From contig JAZGTN010000181.1 in the NCBI GenBank assembly GCA_037783415.1, forward strand, positions 744,001-808,000: DNA of 64,000 bases, read 5' to 3'. Of this stretch, positions 33,300 through 45,108 are shown one piece after another; positions within the stretch are counted from its first letter, which is position 1, and each line of letters opens with the position of its first letter. Below the pieces are notes generated by a model. The model did not search any database, was not told the origin of the DNA, and worked only from the letters and a program-made list of their open reading frames with translations. Both the position numbers and the translations under genes were made by a program. This stretch comes from Leptasterias polaris (lineage: Eukaryota; Echinodermata; Asteroidea; Forcipulatida; Asteriidae).

Positions 33300-33980
33300 G
33301 GAAATTAAGTAGTAGAGGAAACGAAGGGACATCGCAAATATTATGTGCGCGATATGCAATGTCGTGATTTTTTAATTTTGGGGGGGGGGGGGGGGTAAAT
33401 TACATTCGCATATGAATGCGAATATATATGACATGTCGTGATATTTTTCACCATACTTAGTCGCATTTAAGTAAATTTATAATGATCTGGGGAGTTTCTT
33501 GCATCAGTTGAGAATCCAGACTTCACAGTAATACACGAAGGAGTCCGACTACTTTCCTGCTATGGTGTCACGTACTCCGATGACATCATCCCAAAGGTAT
33601 GCGACAAAGTATGCAATGTGCGCGAGTTTCACCACGTCGCAAACACATTATACACGTGTGCGCACACAGTTTGTTTTGCCAGTCACTGTGTGGACATTCC
33701 TTTGTTCTATACACTTAGGGAAAATCCTATTCCTCAACACTGTAAATAACTCTGTGTGGACGTGTGTAAGTCCACATAGTGTTTCAAAACCCTGCCTTGT
33801 GTGGATCTCTTTTGTTCTCAGGTCCACACTTCGTATGATATGCTTACGCACACATTTGCAAAACAATTCTCGACATCGCATACATATTATGCTCACATAT
33901 TATTCGCGAAAAATGTCGCGACATCACATACGTTTGCGCACATAATTGCGATATGCAATGTCCATTCAGGACCACCATAG
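33300..33980. mobile_element. DNA element with GGGACATCGC-type ends (in gene B intron 15)
   Basis: The left part has 'gaagggacatcgcaaatatt'. The right end, reverse-complemented, begins TGGTGGTCCTGAATGGACAT, matching the left end of the 44.9-kb nest. The interior has repeated 'gcatacgt..tgcgcacataattgcgat..tgcaatgtcg' blocks. A poly-G tract is at 33380-33396. Non-coding. Confidence 0.55.
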
Positions 33981-34256
33981 GAAATACCATTGAACACACC
34001 GCACAATGCTATTGCTTAATCTAACAAGCCCCATAAAGGACATGCGAGATGATCTCACTGACAAAGGGTAAACCGGTTTTGGGGTTGTTGTTTTTTCCTG
34101 CAGTTTGACCGCTAAATTTTAAAAAATCAAAATGGGTTACTTTTACAGCTTTATCGGTACGGTAATTTTGATGTGAATTCCATTTAAACCACGACCCGAA
34201 TAGAGTAACAACGTTAAAGAGTACGTTCGAAAACAATATTTTTGTATTGTACATAC

Positions 34257-35370
34257 CTTTGGAAAGAACAGCATACAGAGTGAAGCGGTTATGCAGAATA
34301 GCAGGAAACCGGAAACGAGGGCAAAGGTCACGCCGACGGAGGACACTGCAAGGAAGGATAACGGCACAGCGACGACACAGCAGATGACGGTGTTGTAGAT
34401 TGACAGACCTACGTAATAACTGTCATTCAGACCCGGCACGTTGATATTTCTGCCCGAGTACGTTAAACCCCAAAAGAACGGAAATAATCGGTAAGTGATT
34501 GAACGGCATTTAAAGGTTACGGGAAAAAAGGGTTCATCATTTGGTAGAGTTAGGTTTACCATTCTACTACACTTCAAAAGATTCACTTTTGATTATCCCC
34601 TGTCCCAACTATTGTGTAAATTAATCTGAACATACAAATTATCAAAATCACCTTGTAGACCAAGCAAGAAATGCACCAAATACCACGAGAAATGTCTTGT
34701 AGATGAGTATAGTCATGGTCCAAATAGTGCTGTTATCGGACGTGCAGTTGACGTAAAGCAACTCGTGCTTTTCATTATTGGAAATATGATCTTCCGTCTG
34801 CGGGAAAAAATAGAAAGAAGCAAACAAACGTCAAGTAAAGATAACATCTATAGGCACCGATTTAATAATGTCAAATTTGAAACAGACCAGTGATATTCCA
34901 AATTCTTGCGATATTGGCTTCCGCAAAGCTCAATTCTCAAAAATCGCGCCAGATGCAAAACTAGCTTGCAAATGTTGATATTTTTAAGTATTTAACGTAT
35001 ACAGAAACTGCTGTTGTCGTTACTGCAACGGCTGCTGAAACTCTTTTAAGTTTTGCTACCGTTCATTGCAGTTTCTGAAGCTGTTATCGTCAATTTGTTG
35101 CGAATGCTGTTGTTTGGGGTTTTCAACTAGCTGCTGCTGTTGCTGCTAATGTTTAATGTATTTGATCCTTTCTCTATGGTCTTACTTAAACACTAATATT
35201 TCTATCATCTAATTGCAATCCCCCACTATTCATATTGTTTTTACCTGCACAACTGGTTCCCGCCTGTCTATGGTATGCATTGGATTGGCTACCTGCCATG
35301 GGATTAGGATGACCAAGTCAACCAAAAGTAGTACAGCGATGACAGCAAACAGAAATCGATCTCTAATCAC
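34257..35370 (-). CDS. Gene B exons 13-15: TM4 to TM7
   Basis: Exon 13 (35370-35245): TM4 and 'LIPWQVANP'. Exon 14 (34797-34652): 'LLYVNCTSDNSTIW' and TM5. Exon 15 (34449-34257): 'NVPGLNDSYYVGLSIYN' to 'FFPK'. If read in the original frame these are open. Exon 15 is nearly identical to gene A's while exon 14 differs at roughly a third of positions. Confidence 0.85.
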
Positions 35371-35507
35371 CTATATAGACAAAATAAAATACGGAGTACT
35401 ATTTTAAATGCGGTTATTTTTTATACGATCACCGTAACTTCACTTCAAGTTCAGTTAACTACTGATAATAATTACAATGAGATGAAATAATATAGGCCTA
35501 TGTATAC

Positions 35508-35590
35508 CTTTCGCTTAGTCTTGTTCGCTTAGTCTTGAACATCCCGCCAAAGGCTAACGTAAAACCGAGTGAGATGATCCAAGAACGGAA
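35508..35590 (-). pseudogene. Gene B exon 12 with 25-nt deletion (TM3/loop 2)
   Basis: The exon starts with 'FRSWIISLGFTLAFGGMF', matching gene A, then jumps to the last codons. The stretch that in gene A encodes 'SKTWRVYSIV' is gone. A short near-duplicate, 'aagactaagcgaa', sits on both sides of the lost part, which points to slippage or microhomology repair. The remaining 83 nt shift the frame, and the join to exon 13 gives AG|G then TGA. The acceptor (ccag) and donor (gtatac) are intact. Confidence 0.8.
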
Positions 35591-37094
35591 CTGGTATTAA
35601 ACAGAAAATGTTTTGCTAATTAGAAACATGAATCAGTCAATCTAAAAAAAACAAAAAACGTAGAGAGTGTGAGATTTTACCTGGTAGATGATGTTAATAT
35701 GTGCCGGTATAAAGGGATATCGAACAAAACATATTTTTGTAGGTAAGTATTCACGATTTTCATGCCATAAGTCGCAAATATTCATGTAAATGTTTCGTCA
35801 CCAACGCTACGAACTGACACACATCTAGCATACTAGTGTACATTCGAAGAAAACAGCGTCTAAAGTAAAACTCTTGCTCCTAAAGTAAGAAAGGTTCGTA
35901 TTAGTTCGTGAATCCGAAACAAAAGCAAACAGACAATTTCCGTTTTCACGAAGTAACACATTCCAATGTATTACCGGTACAACACCGAGTGTGTTTCACT
36001 TCGTAAGAACAGAAAAAAAAAACACCCCGCAAGGTTGGTGTCGGTTCATGATTTGTTCTCCCACTTTTTAGCTTAGTGCATTTCAAGGGTTAATTGAACC
36101 TTCGTGTCGGTTCGTAAAACGATGTTTGTAAATTTCGTATATAAAAAGCTTGTAATGCATTATCGTTATGAAAAAAGTACGGTAAAGCTTTCAAGGCTTT
36201 GAAGCTTTATGAAAATTAAATTGTCGACCTTGACGCATATTGATGAAATAAATTTTTTTAAAGTCAAAGCAAAAAAAAAGGGGGAAACAAGTTTTGTACA
36301 CAAGTGTCAGTTTGGGGCGTCAGATAACGATTTGTACGTAAATATTTTAGATTGAGTGTACACATCGAGAATGTTTACGTAAATATTTACGACATTTATT
36401 CGCAAATAATTATTCTCAACGTGATTTTAAAAAAATTATTTAAGCCACCTTTATTTTGTTGATCTTTGTTTGAATGGGTGGTGGCTCGGAAAATATATAT
36501 TAGGTTTTACGGGTTTCGTTCGCCCGGCCCCCACTGACAAGACGGCTGGGATCATCTGATTAACTTGTACAAGTTCTTGTTAAGGACGTACGTAGTGGTG
36601 CATGATGGAATTGATCGCACTGCTGATCGAAGCAATGCACATATTCGATTCATAACACGTGCACCAAAGTTGCAAGACGACTACCAACTACATGCAAGTT
36701 ATTAATGTTGCGATCAAGCCCTATTTTCGTCAAAGGTAAAGAATATATTTTCGATTGACACCATAGAACTACGTTATCATTGATACAAGCGAAATCTTTC
36801 GTAAACAGAAAGAGGTGACCGGGATATATAAGGTCAGGGGAAATTGTCAAATAGGCGTGTGCACGCGCTGGGCCGAACGAACGAAGGTCGTCAGTCAGTG
36901 CAATACCATTAATTTTATGCATTTAATACATCTGAACCAAGTGGAATTTCTTTATCGAATTAATGTAGTGAAAATTTGGCCTGAACTCAGTTCTACGTCG
37001 ACATGAAGCTTGTCATCTCGTACACCTGGTGCTTCATATAGTTAACGAACAGGTATTTACTTCCAAGTAAACTAGTTATCGATGGGTTACTTAC

Positions 37095-38537
37095 CACACA
37101 TATTGAAACCAATGTGTCCTTACCCACCATGGAGTTGTCAATGCCGAGGAGTATCACACTGAGGTATGCAAGTATAAATCCACAAGCTATTACATTATTC
37201 ACTCGTGGACTTGACATCTTGACTTGTCTGTGATGTTATAAAAAGAAATAGAGAGAAGGAGAAGAAAAAAGGACCAGAAAATGAATATTTTAATACATGT
37301 TAATTTTGCATCGGGAATAAATACTTTTATTTTGTGTGTTTACCTATACACTTTTTTTTTTTTTTTTAATGAGAGAACGCCTTTACATCACAAGGCTGAA
37401 CAACCACTTCTTAATTTGGGCTAACGATCCAACTCAACTGCCACCGCGTGCACATTGCCACCTACTGATGGGACTGAAACAGTCCGTAAGGATACGCATT
37501 CATCCATTAGGAGCCTGGCTGGTAGAGCAAAATGCACTTTCTTCCAAAATGTTTATGAAGCAATTATGGTTAAGTGCCTTGCTCAAGGGCACAAGTGTCA
37601 TGACCGGGTATCGAACCCACACTCCACTGCTGACACCAGAGCTTTGGTCCGATGTGTGAACATAAAAATGTTTATAGAAATAATCATCAGGGTAACATAG
37701 AAGCCAACATTTTGAGAAGACCCTGTGTAACTATGTTTCATGGGCTGCAAATGCTCGAATACAAAAATAACCAAATAAATAAACTGAGGGTATAATATGG
37801 TGTCAGGCAAGCCCTTCTTTGAATTCTATAATAACTTTATGCATTTAGTAAGATTAACTATAACAAAAAGAGAAACCAAAGATACTAACTTGTGTTTACG
37901 TTTCCAAATGTTGAACCCGAGAAACAAAACAGCAAGAACCATTCCAAAGACAGCTAGCACAGAAGTGACAATCATGGTGGGAAGGGGCGTGGCTTGAAGT
38001 TTAAGAATAATCTTTGTAATGTCAGAATCATGCGGGGGTTTACCATCTACGGATGACGACAACAATAATACAAACAAATCAAACCAATTGTTTTGTTTCC
38101 GTAACTACAACCCACACCCGAGCAGATATATACTGTGACACGATCATGAAATCACAACTTCTGCAGAATAGACACTGTGCCTAGACTGTATTCAGTTGAA
38201 ACACAGTTTAAAGGAATATTAATAATGACAAAATGAAGTGTGTAGTATGGTTTGCATCAAATTTAGCGTTTTGTGACTAATCTTAAACGTTATCAAACCG
38301 TGTGTCAGTTACTGTAGCCGACTTTATTAAAGTCAAAAATAATGGTACAAAACAATGGTGTTGACCGGTGCATCTCCAACCAGTAGATCACTTTCCAAAT
38401 TTACAATTGTATCATTTAAGTAGAAAACGTAAAACGAAAACACCTACCACTGTAGTACCAAATATCTTCCGTAGGGATAGACCACGTGATCTCATTTGAT
38501 GCACTGTCGTATGTGCCAATGTGAGTTTCTAAGCCCG
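37095..38537 (-). CDS. Gene B exons 9-11: end of flytrap, TM1, TM2
   Basis: Exon 9 (38537-38448) ends 'EDIWYYS'. Exon 10 (38046-37890) has the 'GKPPHDSDI' linker and TM1, ending 'LGFNIWKRKHK'. Exon 11 (37227-37095) has 'VKMSSPRVNNVIACG' and TM2, with the loop Cys ('SICV') at its end. Intron 10 holds a SINE (37351-37650). Confidence 0.87.
37351..37650 (-). mobile_element. tRNA-Leu-related SINE with poly-A tail, minus strand
   Basis: Read on the minus strand: 'aaagctctggtgtcagcag', B-box GGTTCGATACC, then 'cttgtgcccttgagcaaggc', ending in an 18-base poly-A (poly-T at 37351-37368). The head resembles those at 4819 and 39365. Confidence 0.65.
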
Positions 38538-38849
38538 CTTTGGAAGCAAAATATAAATCGAAATCACATGATAAATCACATGTTCAAATGTTACAGCTAC
38601 TTCGACTGGTTTTCAAGTTCGACAATTCTCATTAAATGATTATATGCAGAAAACATATGTGATGAATACTGTACCATAACAATTGAAAACAAAATGTCGT
38701 AAGATATCATGAGCAAGTCTTTATAACAGATGTGTTGAGAAGGACTAATAATCTATTGAGGGCTTCGAAGAAAAAATTGTGAGTTACTGCATACGCTATG
38801 GGTCTGGTCATACGTATACAAAAACTCTAACAACTACTAGTCATAAAAA

Positions 38850-39150
38850 CTAACTAGCCGTGCATGCAGCTGTTAGTAGTAATAAACAAACATATTTTGA
38901 GAAAGAATTCCCTTTGAAGCAATTGTTTTCATCTCAAACTTTTGGATCTGAGAAACGATTCATCACGCATGACTCGTTTCTCAGATGTATGACGTTTAAC
39001 GGAAATTCTAATTTGTGTGGTGTACGTTCGCGAATGCTGCAGCCAGAGATGCGGTTGGTACCCGCTGTCACCTCGCTAAAAAATGTGGATAGATTCCACG
39101 CTCCTGATGAAACTACCGTGACAGTTTCCTCAACAAGTAGAAACTGTATT
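38850..39150. repeat. Degraded MITE block
   Basis: It contains 'gatctgagaaacga', 'actcgtttctcagat' and 'gctgcagccagagatgcggttggtac'. The last is shared with ~53425-53455, together with the 'tttctcacatatctcaga' context. It lies in gene B intron 8. Confidence 0.45.
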
Positions 39151-39364
39151 TAAGTGAAACTTTCTCTTGTGTTTTTTATTTTATTTTATCTTTCTTTATA
39201 ATTTTGCCTATCAGCATTACGTTGACCCAACAAAATGACAAAAGGAGTTTAAAGTTATTGGTCATACAGTTATTTGTATTGGATTCTTAATTAAACCAAT
39301 AATTTTATGCACTTACACAATTAGTTTTGTCACTGTAACTTTTTGTTTGCCAACAACTGATTGT

Positions 39365-39490
39365 AATCAAGTTGTGGCGTGTCATGGCCGATCAGTTCTA
39401 GCACCAGACTCACGCTCTGGTGTTTCTGATCACGAGCAGAGTGCATGGGTTCGAGCCCCTTGTGGCACTTGTGTCCTTTTAAAGGTATTA
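39365..39490 (+). mobile_element. SINE with tRNA-Leu-like head
   Basis: The 7-bp anticodon-arm pairing ('caccaga'/'tctggtg'), a variable arm and B-box GGTTCGAGCCC are seen, followed by 'gtggcacttgtgtcctttt' as in the other SINE copies. It is not a functional tRNA. It lies in gene B intron 8 and is followed by a degraded copy (39545-39840) of the MITE seen at 3306-3663. Confidence 0.6.
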
Positions 39491-40072
39491 TACAGGATTG
39501 GCAGAGCTGACAAAATAATCACAGACAGTGTTCATGTTTTGTGTAATCAACCACATACATGAAATAACAAACCTGTGAAAATTTGAGCTCAATTGGTCAT
39601 CGAGGTCACGAGAAAATAGTGAAAAGAGACCTTATGTGTTTTCTGTTTTTCAAACATCGAGTTTATTATCGCGCGCGATAAAAACTATTGTTTTACTCAT
39701 TTCTCAGAAACGATAGCATTTTAGGCAGAAATATTTTAAGGAACCCTTTCTACCATTACTTACTTTAAATCATGTAAGTATGTGTGAATCTGTGAACATT
39801 TGTGTTTTTCGATCTTACCAATAGTGTACAGGGCCTTTAAGCAAGATACGTTACCTTCGAATAGGACTTTAGGCTGTACTAGGATTGGTAGTGCACTTGA
39901 AGAGTAGGTTTCACCCCCAGTGTTTCTGGTTCACATAGCAAGCACCCTTGTTGACAGGTTTCCTCAGGCTTGCGAGCTACAGTGATTAACTTGACTTCAT
40001 AACCAGACATATAAAATAGTACAACAATATTAATCGAACAACTTGCACACAATTATTAATTACTATACTTAC

Positions 40073-43000
40073 CAATGTTCTGCTCTATCAGTAGGTTACC
40101 AATGCTATACCCAGTTTCATGAAAACTCACATACCCCTTTAAAGACAAAGTAAGATCATGTACATAATTATATTTTGCGGCCTTTCTTGAAATGTGTTTA
40201 GGTGTCAAAGAGTAAAAACTCAAGCATAAAATAAAATATGTTACAGGATTGTTGCAACCTTTCAAACTTCAAAAATCTTTACGAAACATTTTATGCAAAG
40301 TTATTGCGTGTGTAATAAATTGTCTTTGCAATGGAATGGTTATTCTATTGGCTTGACACAACGGTTCTGCGCAGTGGGCACCCATTACCAGCTGCCCGTG
40401 TGACAGGAGATTCTGTCCCCCGAAGATTATTTGTCACCCCCCCCCCCCCCCCCCCCCATACGGCGTATTGTGTAAAACATTCTTCTGATAGCGCCCTCTT
40501 TTGAATCATCCTCCTCCAGCCCATGTTAACTTTCCATGAGGGACCAAATCTCCGGGGGACAGATTCCCCTATGTTACCCGCAAGGAGTAGTTTAAGGATC
40601 AGTACTGTAAATGGCGGATTTCTTGAGGTGAAACACCATTGACGTCAGGGGAGCACTGCACATCACGAATATAATCATTTGGGTTACCCCCAAGTAAAGC
40701 ATAACAACGACTCATTGTCAATACAGTAGTGCAACTTAGGATAGGAAAACTTACTGACATTCCAGCAAACGTCTGATTCAAAATACTCTGGCCGACTACT
40801 TTGGTGTAATTCTCGTCGTGATACTCGTATAAATCAAGTCTCTTTGAAAGCAAGGGTTCTGCCTCGTGAAAAGCCAGGGCTAATGCCCACACTGCATCGT
40901 AACTATTGGCTGCGTAGGTTGGATCGTTCACGGTGATGTTGTAACCAAGTACGGCGGACATATATTTCCGGAATTCTGCTGGTGTCTGAATGTAATACCA
41001 ATGACATTGTTATACTGGACATGATGGTTATGCAAAACAATCACCTTCCACTCTGGATATTATTGTGTATGTATTTTGTATGAAATTGATACCTTCACAC
41101 GATGTTCCCGTCCACTCTGTAGAAGTGTATACCATTTAAGAGCACAATTATGATTGTTCTTTCTCTGTTTTAATAAGTACATTTATATGTCTTTCATTGT
41201 ATTCTGCAGGACTGGTCACCACTTTATGGTTTTGTGTTTGTTGTGTGTGTGCGTGAGTAGGTAACCACGTTCAAACCGGGAACCTATAACAAAAGAGGAC
41301 AATAGGTCCACGGTTGCTATCACAAAGGAAAGCATTGTGGTCCACGGTTGCTATCACAAAGAGTTGAACAAAGGAGGGTCCACGATTGCAGGCTGTTACA
41401 CACTTGTGCGTGTGGGGGGGGGGGGGGGGTCATGAATTGTTGTACATCAGTTATTCATGTATACCGGATCGACCAGATTCCGTGACCAAGGGGAGCCTTA
41501 CAAAATTCTAGATTAGGCCGACCCGGAGAACTGCATATGGCATGGCTTAAAACAAAGTATGGGTTTAATTCCTCTTTAAACTAGCTTTGATTCGGAGTCA
41601 GTTTGAACCATTGGTGGAACTTATTTTTGACACAGATTCTGGTTCATAATACTGCCCCTCCTCCCCCCCCCCCCCCCCCCCCCCACAAACATAGGGTCGG
41701 GTACCCTGGGGCCCAGTGATGGCAAGTCAATTCTTGACACGTTTTTTTTTTTAGAGCGGATTGTTTCAGGTAATTGCACCGACTCTACAGTTTGTATTGT
41801 GCCTTCTTGCAGTTGAGGCATAATGAATGAACTGCAGGGGAAATACGCTGAAGTAAGCTAACAGAATCAACGATTATAACTGACCTGTCCACTTCGCCCC
41901 ACACCATTATCTTGACCATAGAAACTAAATGTAACCGCTAGGTATCCCTCAGTCGCAAACAAGAGTTCCTCGGTCGTACAAGAGATCGTCTCGTCGTCTC
42001 TGTCAGATTGCCAGCCGTCCTTGTAAAGACCCAAAATCATCCACACGTATTTCGGGCCGTACATCCCCAATTTATAAGCCTGATAGGAACGAACCACAAC
42101 TGAAGAAAGTTATAACGAACTAGAAAGTATAGCCTCGGCAATGAAAAATATGTGGTTTACACAAACAGTCTGATGACGAAGTTTTAGTTTTTTCTTTTTT
42201 ATAAGAAGAAAATAAATACAAATTTAATAGAAAATCTGGGTTTTGTGTGTGTTGTCTTTGTCTCTCCCTCTCTCCTTTTTATCTTTTCGGTATTAGAGGG
42301 AGCATTATGGATGTATGCAAAATATAAAATAAGGCGTTTTATAACAACAACATATTCCGCTCTAAATGATGCGCGTGAATCTGTAAAAGATGGTACAAAC
42401 ACATCCGCTAAAGTAACAAATTCTGAAACTCACAGTGCAGAATACTTTCCGAACCATCCCTTCGTAGAAACTGGTTACTATGATTCTCACATCTTTATCC
42501 TGTGGGAAATATTTGGCAAATATTAGCTAAGAAAAGAATTCACATCGACTGTCTTTTATGAAATAAAGATCCATCCTCTTTACAGCCTGTCCAGAGGCAA
42601 ACTACAGGTGGCGCACTATATTAGACACCCCCGTATCGATCACTAAGTGCGTTTGTTATATGATTAGCGACCATGGTACTTATGCCTCTCTTTATAATAT
42701 TCATTTCAAATGTCTCCATGCTCTGTTTACTGGTAAAAGTATAAACCTCAGCAACTAAAGAAGATGAAATATTCTTCTGAAAACTTTATAACTATTTGGA
42801 AAACCTCAAAGTTTGAAACTCTACCTTCAACCGTTTTAGGGCATCTTCGGGATCAGTGATGAATGTCTCTGAGCTTACTATGGAAAAACTGCTATTCGCT
42901 GTCTCATCGTGAAGTCTTTCAATCCTCTATAGTTGTTGAAGAGAAAGGATCATAGTTTATTATAGGTAGGCAAAAGTCTACATTGTGGGTTGTCAGAGGT

Positions 43001-44831
43001 ACAAGGGATGCCTGGCTGCCATGAAAATAACTGTGAAATAGTGTCAGGGGTATTAGCCAATTTTGATTTGAATTAGTCACGAAAGGTCCCTAACGAGTCC
43101 CGTACCCCTCCCACCAGCGATATGATAAGCTTCCAGCTGTGTTATACTATTGAGTGTTTTGTAAAAGATCAGGTCTTTTGTGAATCCCGAACTGGAAAAG
43201 AGCTCATCCGTTCTCACGGTTTAGTATCCGTTCGAACGGTTTAGCAATCAGTTGAATGGTTTAGCAATCAGTTCATGTTCCTTTGATCTAGTTATCAATT
43301 GGCAGGGTTCAATTATCCGTTTGCATGTTTAAGTAATCCGTTCGAACAGTCGCCAACAAGGGCACCGCGTGTATGAGATCAACCAAGAGTCGCTTCAAAT
43401 GGCGAATGGTTGATCGCAAGGGCAAGACTTGGCAAATTTGTTTGAATGGATTACTAAACCGTGCGAAAGGATTATCATCATAATCAGTTCGAATGACTTA
43501 CTCAACCGTGCAAACGGATTGTTGAGCCATTCGAAAGAATCATAGTCCGTGTAAGAATACCTCGTTTTTTATCTTACCACTGTCTGTTCCCGGCTAGTTT
43601 TTAAATCACAAGTAATGATATAAAAAGTCTAAAAATTTACCCCCTTGTGTGGTTCTACTGCTTCATTTAGGGTAGCAATCCTTGTCCAGCCGAACTGCCG
43701 GATAATTGCAGCTTGTGCTGAGCCAAATGCTGATGCTGATGTGATTGTACGGTAGATGTGGGGATATTTGTCTCGATTGGAGAGAACTGGGCTGGATGCA
43801 CCGGGGGTAATCTGGTGACCCAAGAATTATTAATATGAAAAACGTTATCCTCATTTCGTGCAAATAACCCCTCACACTGTGCAAGCTGAGTGCACAGCCA
43901 GAAATGGAATTATCAAAATACTGCAGGGGACTAAACTCCAATTCGAGGCAGAAAGTAAGAGGCTTGTTTTTAAAAATAGCTTTAGTAAAGGATCATATAT
44001 AAATTGATAAAGTTTTTAGTCGCACAAGTAAAGAATGGGTTACTAAAAACATAAATTATAATGTGCAAGAATCTTGACATATTGCAAACAGGAGACGTGA
44101 GAGAGGGCGCTCTTCGGCGGATTAAACTTACTGTTCAATTAATAAAAGTTCACCACTATTAGTATTAGGTTTCCCGAAAAGTTGATGAACATATCGCCGG
44201 GAAAGACGCTGAGCAGATGCACGCTATAGTTCTTCCGATGACGATTATCAAACATATCTAAACAGACGTATCCCCATACTTTTGTTTGGGCACTGGCCTG
44301 GTGATCAGTCTTTTTTCTTTGTCGTTTTCTTCTATTCTGTGGTTTTTATTTGTTCTGCGCCTTTGATCATTTTGTATGTAAGGGGCGCAATATACATTTT
44401 AAATAATATTATTATTATTATTATTATTAAACCAACTAAATAAATGCGTCATAAAATATGTACTGAAGCCCAATAGATGCAAGAATCATGGAGTAATTCA
44501 TCCACATACATTTGATTCCAATAAATTAATCTGGAAACTTCTCGCACATGAATTACTATATGTAATTTTAAACCATTGGGCTTCTTTATTTATTTTCATA
44601 CAAAAATCTGTTTAGTGACAAGAAAGCAAACATTTCTAAATTGAGATTTTAAGGATTAAATTAAAGCCCGTAGCTCCTTAAAACACATACCTCAACAATA
44701 TTCCATCGGCCGATTACCAGCGCCACAGTCGCAGCAACTTTAGATAACAGAGGTCCAAATATTGCTACTTTGGTTGGGGGCTTGCTGAGGAGCTCCACGT
44801 ACAGTCTGTCCAACGCAACAGGCAAATCTCC
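40073..44831 (-). CDS. Gene B exons 2-8: Venus-flytrap domain
   Basis: Blocks include 'VAIFGPLLSKVAATV' (exon 2), 'ITPGASSPVLSNRDKYPHIYRT' in exon 3, 'DVRIIVTSFYEGMVRKVFC' (exon 5), 'GMYGPKYVWMILGLY' (exon 6) and 'SYDAVWALALAF' (exon 7). Exon 3 keeps the 'SSPxLSNR' loop and exon 5 keeps Tyr (Y232), both like the agonist-binding GABA-B1; gene A lacks both. By my memory of the family alignment, these are the positions of GABA contacts. Confidence 0.87.
41270..41425 (+). repeat. Interspersed repeat family X, copy in gene B intron 6
   Basis: The phrase 'acaataggtccacggttgct' and the following 'gaacaaaggagggtccacga' are the same, with few changes, as at 50195-50330. A poly-G run (41416-41429) follows. 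Confidence 0.65.
43195..43555. repeat. Foldback with GTTCGAACGGTTTAG sub-repeats in gene B intron 3
   Basis: The left half repeats 'ccgttcgaacggtttagcaatcag'-like units. The right half carries the reverse complements ('ttactaaaccgtgcgaaagg', 'ttactcaaccgtgcaaacgg'). No coding capacity. Confidence 0.55.
44345..44435 (+). mobile_element. LINE 3' tail fragment with (ATT)n
   Basis: The block 'gcgcctttgatcattttgtat' then 'ggggcgcaatatacat' and an (ATT)n tail is a typical CR1/L2-like 3' end. Nothing coding remains. It lies in gene B intron 2. Confidence 0.4.
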
Positions 44832-45072
44832 CTATAATTATTTCATTTATAGACAACAGAACAACCTCCTTAGTGAAGTCTCAGAATGGCTATGGTGGCC
44901 CTGAAGGGACATCGCTGTATCGCTAATATGTTCGCATACGTATTGCAATGTCGTGAAACTAATTGCAAATTGTGTGCACAGGCGTGAGCGATCTTGCAAA
45001 TGTTTTCTCAAATGTATGCGCGGGCGTATGCATTGTTTGTAATCTTTTCTCAAAAATTTACGCACAAAATTG

Positions 45073-45108
45073 GCAATGTCGTGAATTTATTCGCAACTAT
45101 AATGTGCA
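45073..45108. repeat. Left direct repeat flanking the LINE pair
   Basis: GCAATGTCGTGAATTTATTC and the 16 bases after it match 50093-50127, with three substitutions and one indel. It may be the target duplication of one insertion event or a sub-repeat of the host element. Confidence 0.6.

Noticed and set aside
33562..33945. 127-codon protein on the plus strand
   Set aside because: The span is made of repeat blocks shared with 44.9-52.9 kb; composition is that of the repeat.
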